A DNA stretch of 64,000 bases, taken from Jackrogersella multiformis. Lineage: Eukaryota; Ascomycota; Sordariomycetes; Xylariales; Hypoxylaceae. The DNA lies in NCBI GenBank assembly GCA_902806575.1, contig CADCXD010000002.1:1488001-1552000 (forward strand). The letters run 5' to 3'. The notes under the pieces are model-generated. The model saw nothing but the letters and a program-made list of their open reading frames with translations, made no database searches and was not told the DNA's origin. Shown here piece by piece: positions 45,213 through 57,900 of the stretch. Position numbers and translations under genes: made by a program. The first letter of the stretch is position 1; every line of letters begins with the position of its first letter.

Positions 45213-46915
45213 TCAAACCAGGCTACAGCTGTCCATGCATCCAAACCCAGCAGCAACGCCACCTTCTTCGCTCTGGTCTCCCTTTGTGCGCAGAAGATAG
45301 CCTGCTTCTTCGCTGTGCAGTATTGCCTTGGACTGTTGATTCCAGATGCAGGTTCCATATATGCCAAGTTCGCAAATGACACCGCCGTGCTCTATTTTGC
45401 CATTGCGTAGGATCGAGTTCTTGATAGGCGGCGGAGTAATCAATTCCATTAGGATGTACGATGACAAGTGCGATCCTGGGATGGACTTTAGAAACGGCGG
45501 GATTGATGAGCGATAGATATTGTTGCCGCCTCCCTCCCTCTGCGGCTTGAGAACATAGCCCTTGCAAAGCTCGGGGTCAGCAGCGATCTTCCGAGCTCTG
45601 AGTCCAGCTTCCGTTTCATCTAAAGGATAGATGTTGGTAAAGGTATCCATCAGGGCGGATATAGATGCAGAATCTTTGGGTACGTATTTAGATAGTACGG
45701 ATGGATTTGAAGGCGTCTCGGGTGTTGCTAGAACCTGCTGGACTTTCTTCGTGCCGGCGACCTGGGTAAGTACTGTCGGGCACTTGATGGCTGCTGACCT
45801 TTCTAAGTGATAGCGACCTTCCCAAGTAGAATGGTCAGGGTAATCTGATGGTCCATAGCCAGACCGCATATACACGACAGCAACTTCAAATGTACGAGAA
45901 GGTAGCTGCGGCGGCTGATATAGTAGCTGACGTCCTGGGCCCTCGGCAAGGACTGTGTGCTGTAAAATTTCGGAAATGAGAAGCCTGAAGACCGGGATAT
46001 GCAATTCTTGGGAGTTTTGGAGCTCATATTCTAAATGACGTTGATCGAATATATTCCTCTCGCCTCCTTGAACGAGGAAAACGACACATTTCTGGTAGAT
46101 GGTGGACGAAGGGCCGTATTCGATAAAGGCTTGCCGTATGCCTGCTGCCAATCTCGCAGCACTCTCATTCTTAGGAAGTTGTAAAACCCCTCTCTCTATG
46201 GGATTCTCGAGCAACGGATATTCTGTCGAAGATAGATATCTAAATGATTTTTAGTATCGCGTTCTTTTTAATGGCTAATAGGTACTAACTTGTGTAATAG
46301 TGAAGTTTGCGCCGAGAGGCCCCCAAACGAGGCCGCAATCGTATTGAACTCGACCTGTTTGACCTGTGGAGTAGATCCGGTAGCATCTTGATGAACCATA
46401 TAATCGGACCTGAATATGCCAAGGCTTTTATGCTACGAAAACTGTGAGCTATGCTGGCAAGTCATGGCGAAAGAGGATAGACAATCGTCTACATACCTGA
46501 ACATAGCCCTCTTTCTTGACTCTCAGGTGAACTTTCCATAACTCTGTTATGAAGTCGTCGCTGTCTCCAATTCTATAATTTATCAGCTTATGGCCCAAGG
46601 ACTTTGAAATCCAAGTTTCCAGACTTACTCTTTCACGATCTGAGCAAGAAAAGCTTCATCTTGACTAATAGAAGCATACAGCTCATTGTAAGCCTTCTGA
46701 ACCGTGATGGCTTGGTCGAAGCATACCCGAGGAAAGGGGCTAGGGAACAAAGTGACTGGGACAGCCGTTGCAAGAATTCTTGCGGGATCGGCCTCGGTAG
46801 CGATAACAACTGGAGGCGGATGGACAGTCAAACCATTGGCCAGTGCCCAATCTTTAACGACTTCAGTCAACCTTTCGCCTTCGCTAGGCGTGATCTCAGA
46901 TGGATATTCGGACAT
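45213..46915 (-). CDS. GSH2: glutathione synthetase GSH2 (510 aa)
   Basis: Model complement(join(45213..46239, 46290..46432, 46497..46572, 46629..46915)), 510 aa, close to the length of yeast Gsh2. It joins glycine to gamma-glutamylcysteine using ATP, the last step of glutathione synthesis. Seen: MVHQDATGS and VEFNTIAASFGGLS (substrate site, in the third exon), KPQREGGGNNIY (glycine-rich loop over the ATP), LMELITPPP, and the C-terminal EEGGVAAGFGCMDS. The third exon uses the acceptor after TTTCGTAG because the later CAG would break the frame. All introns are short (49-64 bp). The gene is divergent from the SNF2-like gene. Confidence 0.97.
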
Positions 46916-49319
46916 GTCTAGCTCGTGATGATAGCTGGCGCTTAACAGAGGGTTGTGGAATAGTAAGCTTCTGATGGAAATCTGCGAGATCGAAGTATCG
47001 AGCTGTGTGGGAACTTATATATATCCAAATTTGACCGAGTGATGTTTGTGTCTTGCTACCCACACTTGATTAAATCCTGATGAGGTTTGAGGTGTTCCGA
47101 GTATCTCTTCTCGATCTGACTAGGTCCCTGACGCAGACTGAGGCGAACTGAGTACCAGCTGAGTATGGCTAAAATGTACGCGTGACTACCTAGGTACTTA
47201 AATTAAAGTATTTAAGTATGTAGCCGGAATGGAATTGGACTATACCCTAGCAGTTATCACGGCTTAGAAATATAACTTGCCCATCGTGGATCTCTCCAGT
47301 AGCGTAGCCATATGTAGGTAGTTTATTAAGTATATGTAGGCAGGTAGGTACATTTGGTAGTTAGGTATTTGGTATGGATTTTATCCTGGCCGATCCTCGC
47401 TGATAGATACATACTTATGCCCCACTAAGACAGAACCTAGGGTATTAGACCGATCCATACCGGGTGACGTGATTGCGGAGTTACGGGTAATGGCGATACA
47501 TAATGTAGGTAGTGTATTTCATAATCGAAGCGGTTCCTCCCTAGCAGCTTAGTTGGTTATCGGTTAAATCTCGGGCAACGTTCACACTAGGAAAGTGGGT
47601 CATGGACTTCTATAAGTCACGTGTCATTAATTTAAGCTGTGCAGGCTGTGGCACGGTACTCCGCGTCGCGGCCAGTGCACAAAACCTAGGTACCTGGGGA
47701 CATCCATACGAATGCGGGACACCCTTGGAGCTTGATACGCGTTTAAATCTACATACAGATTGTGTTAAACCACGCAGCCTTTGTACGCATCTACTACCTA
47801 TAGAAACAGATGTTACCGGCCTCGGTATGTAGTTACGCACTGTAAATATACATGCCATTCTCCACGGCTTGTATCTAACGCCACTAACAATGGATATTTC
47901 ATAGTTGTCTGTCTACCTACCTACCTACCTACCTACCTGGTAGCTTGCTGATGATTAAATAGGGATTACATCCTACCGTACCTAGGTACAATATTTACCC
48001 TAAACATACCTCCTATAAATATAGGTACCTAGGTACTTAGGAAACACTATCTACCTATGAAAAAGCAAGTACTAGGTACCTGGGTAGAGGATAGCGATGA
48101 ACTTTTTACAGGGTAGTTCTTGCCCGCCGCCATCCTCGCTAACAACACCAAAATGAAGTTCACATAAGTGTGCCTTCCAAATTTGATCAAGACGATTAAG
48201 ACTACTTCTCTCCTTTGGTAGATATTTTAAGGTTATCCAATGTTATCCACATAGGTATTCCGTGCGCGTCGACGATTGATTACAACACTTTCTTTTCTCA
48301 CCTACATCTACTCACTCCAAACTTTACCTACCTAAAACATAACATTAACATTCTATCCTATGTTACGCGCCGTTCCTGAAGATTCGATAATAGAAAAGCT
48401 CATCATTTAAACTTTCAAATCGGATATCGAATTTTGGCGTTGGTTTTTCTATCATCGTGCCAACTCCCTGACACTTAAATCTTTAAGGCGAATATTCTTC
48501 CCTCTATAACATCGAACTACAACATCATACTCCAGGTACGTAATGTCAAAAGCTTAACTTTTTCTCATGCCGCAACTTTCTATGTACGCTTCCCCTTTTC
48601 CAACATCAAAGCTCCTACCCACTTTGCTCGTCGTAGTTGGCGATCCCTGGGCGTCTAAAAATCGCGTATAGCGCTCCAAGATGACCACGGGATTCATGTA
48701 CATGGTACGGACTACGGCTTCCTCCCCGTCTACACTACATATCTTTTTAGGTGTCGTGTCTTCCTATCTTCCCTCCTCATCGTGACTTCTATACTACTCT
48801 CCATTCTCGTCAAAATCACCACCTCAAACTTGACGTCTCGTCTCATCACCTACCCAACATTACTCAAAACCCCCATCCTCTGCATGCTGACCACGAAATT
48901 TCATAGACCATTCTTTTACTCACGCTGAACTCTCATACATAGCTGTCTGATAAGTGGGTGCTTTCTATTGTTCAAAGTCTCGGGATATCCAGTATGAGAT
49001 GCGATTTTCCACATTTGACGAGCAGTAGTGCAACAGCTATTGCTCGACTGATTCTACCCCAAAACCCCCAGTCCAAATCATCACTACTTTCTGAATTGTC
49101 ATATGGCCTCCTTTCCCCCCTAAATTTCACAAGGCATCCGCTGTTTGCCTCTACCTTTAGCATCGCGGCTCACCTTTCTATTACTAAATTCACTTCTGCC
49201 TCTTTCTCTACAATGATTCACAATGAACTAGAACCTGGCATACTAATTACTAGTTTATTAGCAGGCTCTCCACCGTTATTTCAACACGATTTCAATTTGA
49301 TGATCCGGATCAAGTAATC
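46916..49319. other. divergent region between GSH2 and the SNF2-like gene
   Basis: Left part (47180-48090) is rich in CCTAGG/TAGGTA words (about 47190, 47340, 47685, 47913-47937, 47980, 48030, 48072). The right part (48280-49310) is pyrimidine-rich on the plus strand and is probably promoter and 5' leader of the SNF2-like gene. A frame at 48958-49317 abuts the start codon but has no coding character. Confidence 0.55.
47913..47938. repeat. (CTAC)n tandem repeat
   Basis: Six or more CTAC units, the simple-repeat form of the TACC/GGTA word that recurs through the intergenic DNA. Confidence 0.9.
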
Positions 49320-52300
49320 ATGGATGATGATCCTTGGAACTGGGACGTGGATAGGGTCGTCCGTGAGCTTTGCTCGGAAACCCGATCCTGGGAGCCCCCA
49401 ACTCTCCCGTTGAAATTCCCACCTGCCGAGGAATTGGAAGCCCGACTGAGAGAGCAAGATGTTGATGGTCATACTCTTTTGACATATGACATCACGGAAA
49501 TCTGCCATGAACTCGGCTTCAAGACCCTGAAGCAAAAGGCTATAATGCTACATGCTATCCAGATTTTTCGTTCGCGTAGCCAGTATTTCACCGTCCCCCT
49601 TCCTAAGAAACGCGGATTCCCAATTTTCACGGATAGCAACGATGAGTCTAAGGCTTCGTTGCAACATGCTCATGACAACTCGCAGCTCCAAGCTGCAGTT
49701 GTTACAACACCCGCCCCACTTCAGTCTGAGCCCTCCAGTCCACCTCGTAAGTCTTCTGTGCCGGAAACCCATGCTGAGAAGAGACGACGAATCGCACCTG
49801 TATTAGTTCAACAAGACATTGATGCTAATAAGGTACGCAACATCCCAACTGAAGCAGATATGATTTCGACACCTAGAACATGGAACAACAATGCTACTCG
49901 ACAGCATGATAATGTGGTTGATCCCACTTATGTTTACCTCGGAGAAGATGCTCTCACTAGGATGGATATCATTGGCGACTACAATCCCTCAGTAGAAGAA
50001 GACCGAAATTTGGGGGATCAAGTCGAGTTCTCTCAGAAAAGTGAAATACCCCGTGGACGACGCATACAAGTCCACCAGCAAATCAAGCGTCAAATGCTAC
50101 GGAAGCAGGTGTCTCGGGACCCCTATGCCAGGTCGGACTTGGTCCCTGGAGCCAACGATCCAAATCATGATGAGCTCCTGCCCTTATATGGAGAGTCAGA
50201 TGAAGAGTACGACTCAGAAACCTGGGGGGAAATGGAGGCTGAAATGATCGAGCGTGAAGAAATGGATAACCAACCCGTGCTGAGTCGCGACGAAGTCCAG
50301 AGTGTTATTGACGACTCTATCAAAGATTTTGCATCCGCCTGGAAAGAACGTAAAATGTCTAAGCTGGTACATAAAGCCAACAAAGTGTGGGTGGACGCTC
50401 GAAAACTTGGCCTTAGGGCATCGATCAACAAGAATCATAGTGATCGTGATGCATGTGAAGCCCGCATTATCAAGTATCGCGAAGAAATTCTTGCACAGAG
50501 CTGGCCTGACGTGGCCGAGTTGAACAGGATGACACCAATCCTACAACAGAGCGTTGAGGATAGGGAATATTCCTCGTGGGTTCTCAATGTCATCAACACT
50601 CCACATGAACCCGATAGGAACCCGCCTAAGTCCCGTACTTTCGCTAAAAGGAGTCGCGCGCCAAAGCCGATCGATCCTGATGAGGAGGTATTGACAAGCG
50701 ATTCCGAAGAAGAGTTCGACGATTTTATTGTTGATGATGAACCCCAGCACCCAGGCTCTGTCAACGGTGAACCTTCGTTCCCTGTCCTTCGTGACCGGTT
50801 ACCTATGCGTCCTAACACGCCCACACTTCAGGAGCGTGATATTATAGATCTCACAACTCCCAAGAAACCTATCTCGGCACCAAATAATCTTCCCGGAATG
50901 AAGCATGGTAGTATGTCAACAGCCAACGGACCAGCGTCAGTTACGCAGAAGAGCCCACCATCAACGCTTATAATGAGGATTGATGATTTAGGGCCAACAG
51001 AGAAGAAGGTAGCAAAAGAGCTCGCAAAGTTGGACCCAAGCTATTTAAACGATGTCTTCACGTTGGCTATGGACGTGCGATCAGATGGCGACTGGCTGGG
51101 TGCTATGCATGGCATACTAGGAAATGAAGGACCGAAAGACCCTCGCAATACTTCTTCTCAGAGGAAGCTTGTTGCCGTTTACACGCTATTACGCCTATTT
51201 GAACTTTACAAGGATGACATCTTCTACTCGGTAGGTCGTTATAAGAAATTAACCTACGAAGACCTAATTGAGAAGATACATGCTTGGGTACGAGAAGGGA
51301 GCAAAGATAAAGCTAGTAGCTATTTAGACTTCATTTGCCGCCTTTCTGATCGCTTTGAGTGGAAGAGACACACCTTGCAGGAAGGGGATAGAACACCCCC
51401 TGTGAAATTATCTGCTGCGAAACGAAGACAGAAAAAATTCGCTCGTAACTCACATGCAGAAGGTCTCAGAGAAGCCGATCAAACACAGGCGTCAGAGCAA
51501 ATACATCGACGACGAGTGCTGCGTGCTAAACTTGCACTAGGCATGGTGGATCACAACGTTGGTAGTCGCCAGAATATGATTATCAACGAAAGTAAAGACG
51601 AACAGCATGGGTTCGTTTACGTTCATCCGGAGATTGCGCAAAGAATCAAAGAACACCAGGTGGGAGGTGTTAGATTCATGTGGAACCAGATCGTGGATTC
51701 TGTGACGAAGCAAGGCTGTCTACTGGCTCATACTATGGGCCTCGGAAAGACCATGCAAATCATCACACTCTTGGTGGCTATAGCCGAAGCTGCTGGATCC
51801 GACGACCCTACGATCTCTTCTCAGATACCTGAAGGTTTAAAGGAGTCCAAGACTCTCATTATTTGTCCCCCCTCACTCATCGACAACTGGATGGACGAAC
51901 TGCTTTTCTGGGCACCCGAGGGTCACATGCTCGGCGAGTTCTTCAAGGTTGATCAGACAGCTTCCCCTGCGAAACGTTCCGCGAACATTACCGCCTGGGA
52001 CGAACGAGGTGGCATACTCATTTTTGGCTACCATCTCTTCAAGACTTCTATGAATGACGATTACGTCTGCGAGATTTTGCGCGACGGTCCGAACCTCGTG
52101 GTGGCTGATGAAGCCCATGAGATGAAGAATCCGTCTTCGCAGATACACATTGCCGCTGGTAATTTCAAAACCCATAGTCGGATTGCATTAACTGGTTCTC
52201 CTCTAGCCAATAAGGTTGAAGAATATCATTCTATGATCAACTGGGTCGCGCCCAATTACCTGTCTGATATCCGCGAATTTAGAGCAAATTATGCTAACCC

Positions 52301-54053
52301 TATCAGCCAAGGACTTCTATTGGATAGCACCCTCGACGAGCGCAGACATGCTTTAAAGATGTTAAGAGTGCTTAAGGAAGAGGTGGCACCAAAAGTACAG
52401 CGCGTAACGACTGCCGTGCTAAGGCAAGACATACCGATAAAGAAAGAGTTCGTCCTTACCGTGCCTCTCACAGCTCTGCAAAGAGAGGCATACGAAGCCT
52501 TTGTCAAGTACCATATAGACAATCATAAGGGGTCGTCGTTTGGTTCCACAGATACGCTAGGTATCCTTTGTGCACATCCTTCAATTTTCCTCAGGAAGTT
52601 GCAGAACCAGAAAGAAGATTCTAAGACAGGCACTGGGTCTACGGAAACTCTTCCTCCCCAGCTAGTTAGTACGGAGATCGCACTCATAAACAAAATGCCC
52701 GACCCGAATGATATTTCCCTGTCTTGGAAAGTTCCAATGGTCCTCTCAATCCTCGATGAGTGCAAACGCATAGGTGATGCGGTTCTCATCTTTAGTCAAT
52801 CAATTTTCACGCTTGATTACCTGGAACATCTTCTTCGAAAAAGGAAATTATCCTCCGTACGGATAGATGGGTCGACCCCCACGAATGTGAGACAGGGCAC
52901 AGTCAAGGACTTCAATAAGGGCCAAATCGATGTATTCCTCATATCTACCAAAGCTGGTGGCATTGGGCTAAACATGACTGCTGCAAATCGCGTCATTATT
53001 TTCGATGCCAAGTTTAACCCTCAGCATGAGCAACAGGCAGTTGGACGCGCGTATCGTATTGGCCAGAACAAGCCTGTCTATGTTTATCGCTTGGTCTGTG
53101 GGGGTACCACCGAGGAGAAAGTGCTAAACATAGCTGTAAGCAAGATGCAATTAGCTTCTCGAGTCGTCGACAAGAAGAACCCAATTGCCAAACTCGGGTC
53201 GTTTGGCAATACATTTCAAAAGCCGACAGAACCGGAACAGAAAGATATTGACGGATACATCGGCAAAGACAATGTCCTTGACCGAGTCATTGAGGAGCAT
53301 AGACCTGGTATCAGAGCCATCACGATGATGGACACTTTTGAAGAGGAGGAGTTGGAAGATGCTGTATTGACAGTGGAGGACCGTGAGGAGGCTGATCGCT
53401 TGATCGCCCAAAACGAGGCCCGTAGGTTGGGAAAACCTATTGCGCCTGCATGGTCTGGGGGCGTAAATGGAATCTCTCGTGGAGCACGAGACAATTTCCA
53501 AGCGTCTTCTTCCTCGGGAATTACCCAAGCTCATGGTTTTGTTCCAAATCAAAGTTTCTTACCCTTCCCACATAATGATGTCTCATACCAGCACGAAACC
53601 GCACATCCTAATCCGGGCAATACGACCCATATTCAGAGACCTACATCCAGTATTGATTTGCTACATGTCTCTGGTTTTGCGTCTGATTTAAGGCTGCGTT
53701 TGTTGAGCAGGACTTCTCCCTATGAGCGGGGTCGATTGGAAGCCATTGCAAGGGATGCTGAATTAGCAATAATGTCCGGAGGACGGTCGATTGAACTACG
53801 ATCCTTAATTTGCCAGGAGATCATGAGAATGGCGCATTCTCGGTGGTGGTTCATCGAAGGCCTCTACTTCGGTGTTATTTCCATAGAACATCTCGCCAAT
53901 GCTGCGGATCTATCTCAAATCCAGAATGCTCTCGCCGAGTTGGACAGCATTACAGATGAACAGTGGAGGATCCGAATACGTTCCTCAGCCGAAGGACAAC
54001 AGTACCAGGTGGACCCTGAAGTAGGAAACCCTCCTCAACAACACCTACAATAA
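49320..54053 (+). CDS. SNF2-family ATPase, ATRX/RAD54/ARIP4-like (1577 aa)
   Basis: Single-exon gene of 1577 codons. The N-terminus (MDDDPWNWDVDRVV, about 1-90) has a small helical domain resembling a SAM-like fold. Residues 100-560 are mostly charged and disordered, with acidic clusters. The SNF2 N-lobe starts near 775 with HQVGGVRFMWNQI; MGLGKT (Walker A) lies around 805-810, VADEAHEMKN (Walker B) around 928-937 and LTGSPLANK after it. The helicase C-lobe includes RIDGST, STKAGGIGLN and the Q/R-finger region QQAVGRAYRIGQ, around 1180-1260. The order and the HQVGGVRFMW motif put it nearest the ATRX/ARIP4 branch, ATP-dependent DNA translocases that remodel chromatin, but no ADD zinc finger was seen. 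It is inferred to be nuclear. The C-terminal 320 residues are of unknown function. Confidence 0.92.
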   Translation: MDDDPWNWDVDRVVRELCSETRSWEPPTLPLKFPPAEELEARLREQDVDGHTLLTYDITEICHELGFKTLKQKAIMLHAIQIFRSRSQYFTVPLPKKRGFPIFTDSNDESKASLQHAHDNSQLQAAVVTTPAPLQSEPSSPPRKSSVPETHAEKRRRIAPVLVQQDIDANKVRNIPTEADMISTPRTWNNNATRQHDNVVDPTYVYLGEDALTRMDIIGDYNPSVEEDRNLGDQVEFSQKSEIPRGRRIQVHQQIKRQMLRKQVSRDPYARSDLVPGANDPNHDELLPLYGESDEEYDSETWGEMEAEMIEREEMDNQPVLSRDEVQSVIDDSIKDFASAWKERKMSKLVHKANKVWVDARKLGLRASINKNHSDRDACEARIIKYREEILAQSWPDVAELNRMTPILQQSVEDREYSSWVLNVINTPHEPDRNPPKSRTFAKRSRAPKPIDPDEEVLTSDSEEEFDDFIVDDEPQHPGSVNGEPSFPVLRDRLPMRPNTPTLQERDIIDLTTPKKPISAPNNLPGMKHGSMSTANGPASVTQKSPPSTLIMRIDDLGPTEKKVAKELAKLDPSYLNDVFTLAMDVRSDGDWLGAMHGILGNEGPKDPRNTSSQRKLVAVYTLLRLFELYKDDIFYSVGRYKKLTYEDLIEKIHAWVREGSKDKASSYLDFICRLSDRFEWKRHTLQEGDRTPPVKLSAAKRRQKKFARNSHAEGLREADQTQASEQIHRRRVLRAKLALGMVDHNVGSRQNMIINESKDEQHGFVYVHPEIAQRIKEHQVGGVRFMWNQIVDSVTKQGCLLAHTMGLGKTMQIITLLVAIAEAAGSDDPTISSQIPEGLKESKTLIICPPSLIDNWMDELLFWAPEGHMLGEFFKVDQTASPAKRSANITAWDERGGILIFGYHLFKTSMNDDYVCEILRDGPNLVVADEAHEMKNPSSQIHIAAGNFKTHSRIALTGSPLANKVEEYHSMINWVAPNYLSDIREFRANYANPISQGLLLDSTLDERRHALKMLRVLKEEVAPKVQRVTTAVLRQDIPIKKEFVLTVPLTALQREAYEAFVKYHIDNHKGSSFGSTDTLGILCAHPSIFLRKLQNQKEDSKTGTGSTETLPPQLVSTEIALINKMPDPNDISLSWKVPMVLSILDECKRIGDAVLIFSQSIFTLDYLEHLLRKRKLSSVRIDGSTPTNVRQGTVKDFNKGQIDVFLISTKAGGIGLNMTAANRVIIFDAKFNPQHEQQAVGRAYRIGQNKPVYVYRLVCGGTTEEKVLNIAVSKMQLASRVVDKKNPIAKLGSFGNTFQKPTEPEQKDIDGYIGKDNVLDRVIEEHRPGIRAITMMDTFEEEELEDAVLTVEDREEADRLIAQNEARRLGKPIAPAWSGGVNGISRGARDNFQASSSSGITQAHGFVPNQSFLPFPHNDVSYQHETAHPNPGNTTHIQRPTSSIDLLHVSGFASDLRLRLLSRTSPYERGRLEAIARDAELAIMSGGRSIELRSLICQEIMRMAHSRWWFIEGLYFGVISIEHLANAADLSQIQNALAELDSITDEQWRIRIRSSAEGQQYQVDPEVGNPPQQHLQ

Positions 54054-55349
54054 TAATTATCAACTAACCTCCGTTTCATGGACAGCATCTCCGATATGCT
54101 CTCCGCAAAACGCCATGTACTCCTGAGAGACAGGACCCTGGACCCGCACAACATAAACCACACAGACTTGACGACCAGAATGCACTGAAAGCCGTTATTG
54201 AACGTAGGAATTCTAAGCAGTCTTCTCGTAGCAAAGACCCTCGTCTACCTAGTTGGGCTATCGATGCAGTAACTAAACAAAGACGCGTAACACCACTAGC
54301 CTCTACCGCCCCCTCGAGCACCACTACCCATACTTTATCGAAGACGCCTTTTAAATGAACTTTCGAGACTGAGTTGGCGCTCAAATTCAAGCTAACTTTG
54401 CATCTACCATCTAACTTTTAATCGCAGATTTCTGTCGGATCTTACGCCTTATGCCAGTGGCATTTACGGGCCGTAATTTCTCTCGACACGTTGGGAATGA
54501 GATACCTCGGTCGTGGAAATAGGCATCTCGAAATTCTAGGATATGATAGGAATCACTTGCGCGATGGATCTGATCTTGAGACAGGGGGGATAACTAGGCG
54601 CATCGTCACAGGCGGGCTTCTTGAGGTGAGATCTGTATATGCTCGGTTTACTCGGTACGCTGGTGGTTGACCTTTCAGGTTTAGCTTTTCTAAAATTACC
54701 CAATTGATTGACTGAAATTTCGCACAAACCGCCCCTGAATTAGTGTTGTAGGTGACTTCTAATGCTACTTCGATATCTACCTAGGTAATTATCGATACTA
54801 AATGTATTCACTCGATTGGAAACGTAGCTGCCTTGGCTTGCTTACCTAACGTAGGTGCCTCCTAGTCTTTCCATAGCCTCGGTCCTTTTACTCCTACCTC
54901 GACAACCTATATCGATCTAAGGATCGTACCGACCGAGGTCTAATCCCGCCGTACAGTTCGTACATTCTAGGTACCTAGGTAGGCATTCTAGATTTCACGT
55001 ACTCCGGTTTGCAAGTTAGAAAGCTTTACGTATTAAAAAATTCGGGTTATTTCCTGCTCTTCGTTTTCCCTCCCCCCCTATGTGTAACTAGAACCACCGC
55101 CAACGCCTTACCGACCAAGCCGTCCCTTATGAGTATAATGATACTCCGGTAAAAAAACACACACACACTACTTCCTCGATCCAGCCCCTGCGGGGCTTTT
55201 CACTTCGTCGCTATTAGATGGATGGCCGACCTTTCCTCCGATATCTTGAAACGCATAGCACGCAGACGCGTAAGGTTGGAGAGGACTTCTCTGCCCTTCA
55301 ACGCACACCCTGATATTATCCTTATCTAGCGCCTCGGCCCCTATTTAGA
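54054..55349. other. convergent intergenic region
   Basis: Between the SNF2-like gene (+) and ARP8 (-). CCTAGG/TAGGTA words at about 54780 and 54970-54985 and a short CA repeat after a poly-A run near 55154-55168. No gene seen. Confidence 0.55.
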
Positions 55350-57748
55350 CTACCAAGCCCAGAGCACCTTGTGATGCAGGACCCTCGCGCCCAGCCTCTC
55401 GAACTCGAAGGGCGTGATCCAGGAGTCGTTGGCGGGCAGCTTGGCGAAGACGCTGGCGCCCTTCCAGACGACGACCTGCTCGTCCATGTCGCGGGCCGAG
55501 CGGGTGATGAGGATGCGCTCCGAGAGTTCGGGTCGGCGGGCCTTGAGTTTCTCCTCGAGGGTCCCGGTAAAGCCAGTTGTCTTAGATCCGCCACCCACGA
55601 CCATGATACTCCCTAGGTAATCGCGCAGCTTCTTGTCGTCGCCTTTCGCCGCGTTCTGGATGCTCGTCAGGATTGCGATGTCGAGCGGCACCACCGGTAG
55701 CACAGTGTCGCGCTCCGTGGCTAGCGCCTTGGCTGTTCGCGCCGCCGAGTCCACGAACATGCCCGCGGGTGGCGCAGGGGACGCCCCGTTACGCGCAGTT
55801 GATATACCATTGGGGGCTGGACTGCCGGTCCCCGTCACCATGCCGTTAGTGCCGAAGTGGAAAGTGGGAGGGACGGGAGTCGTGGCCCCTTCGGGGGCCG
55901 GCGAAGCTGCGTTAGATCCGATCGGTGTGCCGTTGTTAAGGTCACCCCTTAGGAAGTTAGAGAAGGGTTGAGATTTCTCCTTGATGGGGGTGGCGACGTT
56001 CGGATCGGAAGGCAAGTTCAAGAAACCGTTAGCGTTGGAGACCACAGAGGGTTTTATAAGAGCGAGAACCGCCGTCTGCGCCGCGGATACAGGATCATCG
56101 GGCATTTCAACGTCATAAGCGTTATAAGAACGATCAACCAACTTCCGTCGGCTGCGTATTTTCGCAGAGTTATCAAAAACAGATGGTTCGTAGAAACCCA
56201 TCGGGGCGAGGATGACTTCGTCGTATGTCTTGAAATAGTATTTGCGCGTCGATTGGTTCGGAGCGCGGAGATGGAAATCGCAGGGCTGCACCGAGATGTC
56301 TGTCGGAACCATAGTGCAAAATTTGATCTTCAGCTCCTCCGCTAGGAGGAAGTCGTATCGTCTTCTGAGGTTGATATCTTGGTAAGGGAAGTTGTCGTAG
56401 AGCATCATCTTGATGAATGTCTCAGTAACGTCGTAGCCGCCGTACTTGAGGTTGATGCGCGAGTCCTCCACGCAAAGCCCGTCCTCCACGCACGCGATCG
56501 AAGTCTTCTGGGCTCCAACGTCGACTACGCAGGCCTGTGTGTAGCCAGCGCCGAATGTGGCCGCCATGCTCTCTTGTATGAAACATATCTTGTTAAATTC
56601 GAACCAAGTCATGCACGATTTGAGAACATGCTCCACATACTTCTTGTCGTATAGATCGGGGATAACGAACACGCAGCTATAGTTTTTCCACGCGCTATTC
56701 CGAGTCAACCCAAGCTCTTGTCTGATGGCTTTATCTAGGAGGGTCTCGAAATCGTCAAATAGGTGCTCGGCAGTCATGTAATCATCCTCGTTCAGCCAGC
56801 CATTCTGCAAGGGCCACCATAACTTAAACTTAGGGCTCGAGTCATCAGGGATACGTTGGGCCGCATGGCCGATGAAGCATGATGCTACCGAGTTTGGGTC
56901 TTCAAGAGTCTTAACGTCGGTCCATTCGATCTGCAGAGGGTCATTGTGCAATGCTATCTCTTCAGATTCCGTCCGTCTGTTGTAGTTGACAACCAACTCT
57001 TTAGAATTGGGTAGAACCTTGAGTTTCCGAGCTCGCATTTCTACCTTCAAGTCATTGCACGACTTCAGGTACTTTTTCGACCACTCCTCCCCGTATTGTT
57101 GGTCGATGGTCTTAGCTTCAAACTGGCGCCGGGGAAGAGCCTCATACATCTCGGACTCGGTCTGGGGAAATTTGGAGGCGACGGCCATGGGTATTGTCTT
57201 GGGCAGGGCATCGCTAGCGAAACCTATTCTGAGGTTCTGGCTCCCGGGATGTATAACGATGACCTTGGACGGTTCCAAACCCTCGGTGGCGGCTGGGGCA
57301 ACATCGTCTTGCTGTATATCTGTGACTGGCAGTGGGACTTCGGCATTCCCATTACGCGCCAGGGCTCGGTCGCGATCTTTAGCACTCTGGACGAGCCTCT
57401 CTCTGTTCGCCTCGGCTTGTAGTCGCAGTGCCAATACTTGGTCATCTCGTTTCATGTAATCACTGCGAGATAGATGAGATCAGTCAGCCTTGCGATCTCG
57501 CCTAATTTGTCATATGAGGTTGTCAAGGTATTGCATACGTATAGTAGTTCTTCTGGTTGATGGGTGTGACGTCGGGCCAGTTGGTTTGCTTCATGCCATT
57601 GTCGGTTCGTTCAAGTCCTTTGGAGAGGACTACGCGTCAGTAACATATTCGGTATTCGATATTCAATATTCAGTATCCACAGATGTGAAGGGGGATCAAT
57701 GGACTGACCTTCCCGCAGGAGGACCTTCTCGCTGACTTTACCAACCAT
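55350..57748 (-). CDS. ARP8: actin-related protein ARP8, INO80 complex (730 aa)
   Basis: Model complement(join(55350..57462, 57539..57617, 57709..57748)), 730 aa, a normal fungal Arp8 length. Arp8 with Arp4 and actin forms the module of the INO80 chromatin remodeller that contacts linker DNA and nucleosomes. Seen: N-terminal NWPDVTPINQKNYYTDYMKR and an Arg/Glu-rich helix, then the actin fold beginning VIVIHPGSQNLRIGFASD; FGAGYTQACVVDVGAQKTS (phosphate-binding loop region), KYGGYDVTETF, and SIMVVGGGSKTTGF near the C-terminus. An insertion of about 130 residues rich in Pro, Ala and Thr (about 490-610) interrupts the fold, as in other fungal Arp8 proteins. The first two coding exons are short (40 and 79 bp); the N-terminal extension they encode fits the family. 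Confidence 0.95.
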
Positions 57749-57829
57749 AGTTGCGACTCAAATAGATGGCGGATGTTATGATGGCTGCATCTAGATGGGT
57801 TCTTGGATTCTTGGATTTTTGTGATGATG

Positions 57830-57853
57830 ATTATTATTATTATTATTATTATT
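57830..57853. repeat. (ATT)n microsatellite
   Basis: Eight ATT units about 80-105 bp upstream of the ARP8 start codon, within its likely promoter or leader. Confidence 0.9.
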
Positions 57854-57900
57854 TGTTGTGGGAGAAGGAAGAATGTTACAGGTTCATTTTGGAAAGTTCT

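Noticed and set aside
46432..46432. A later CAG acceptor in GSH2 exon 3 (before GTCCGATT)
   Set aside because: It would shift the frame out of the conserved MVHQDATGS segment; the earlier acceptor keeps it.
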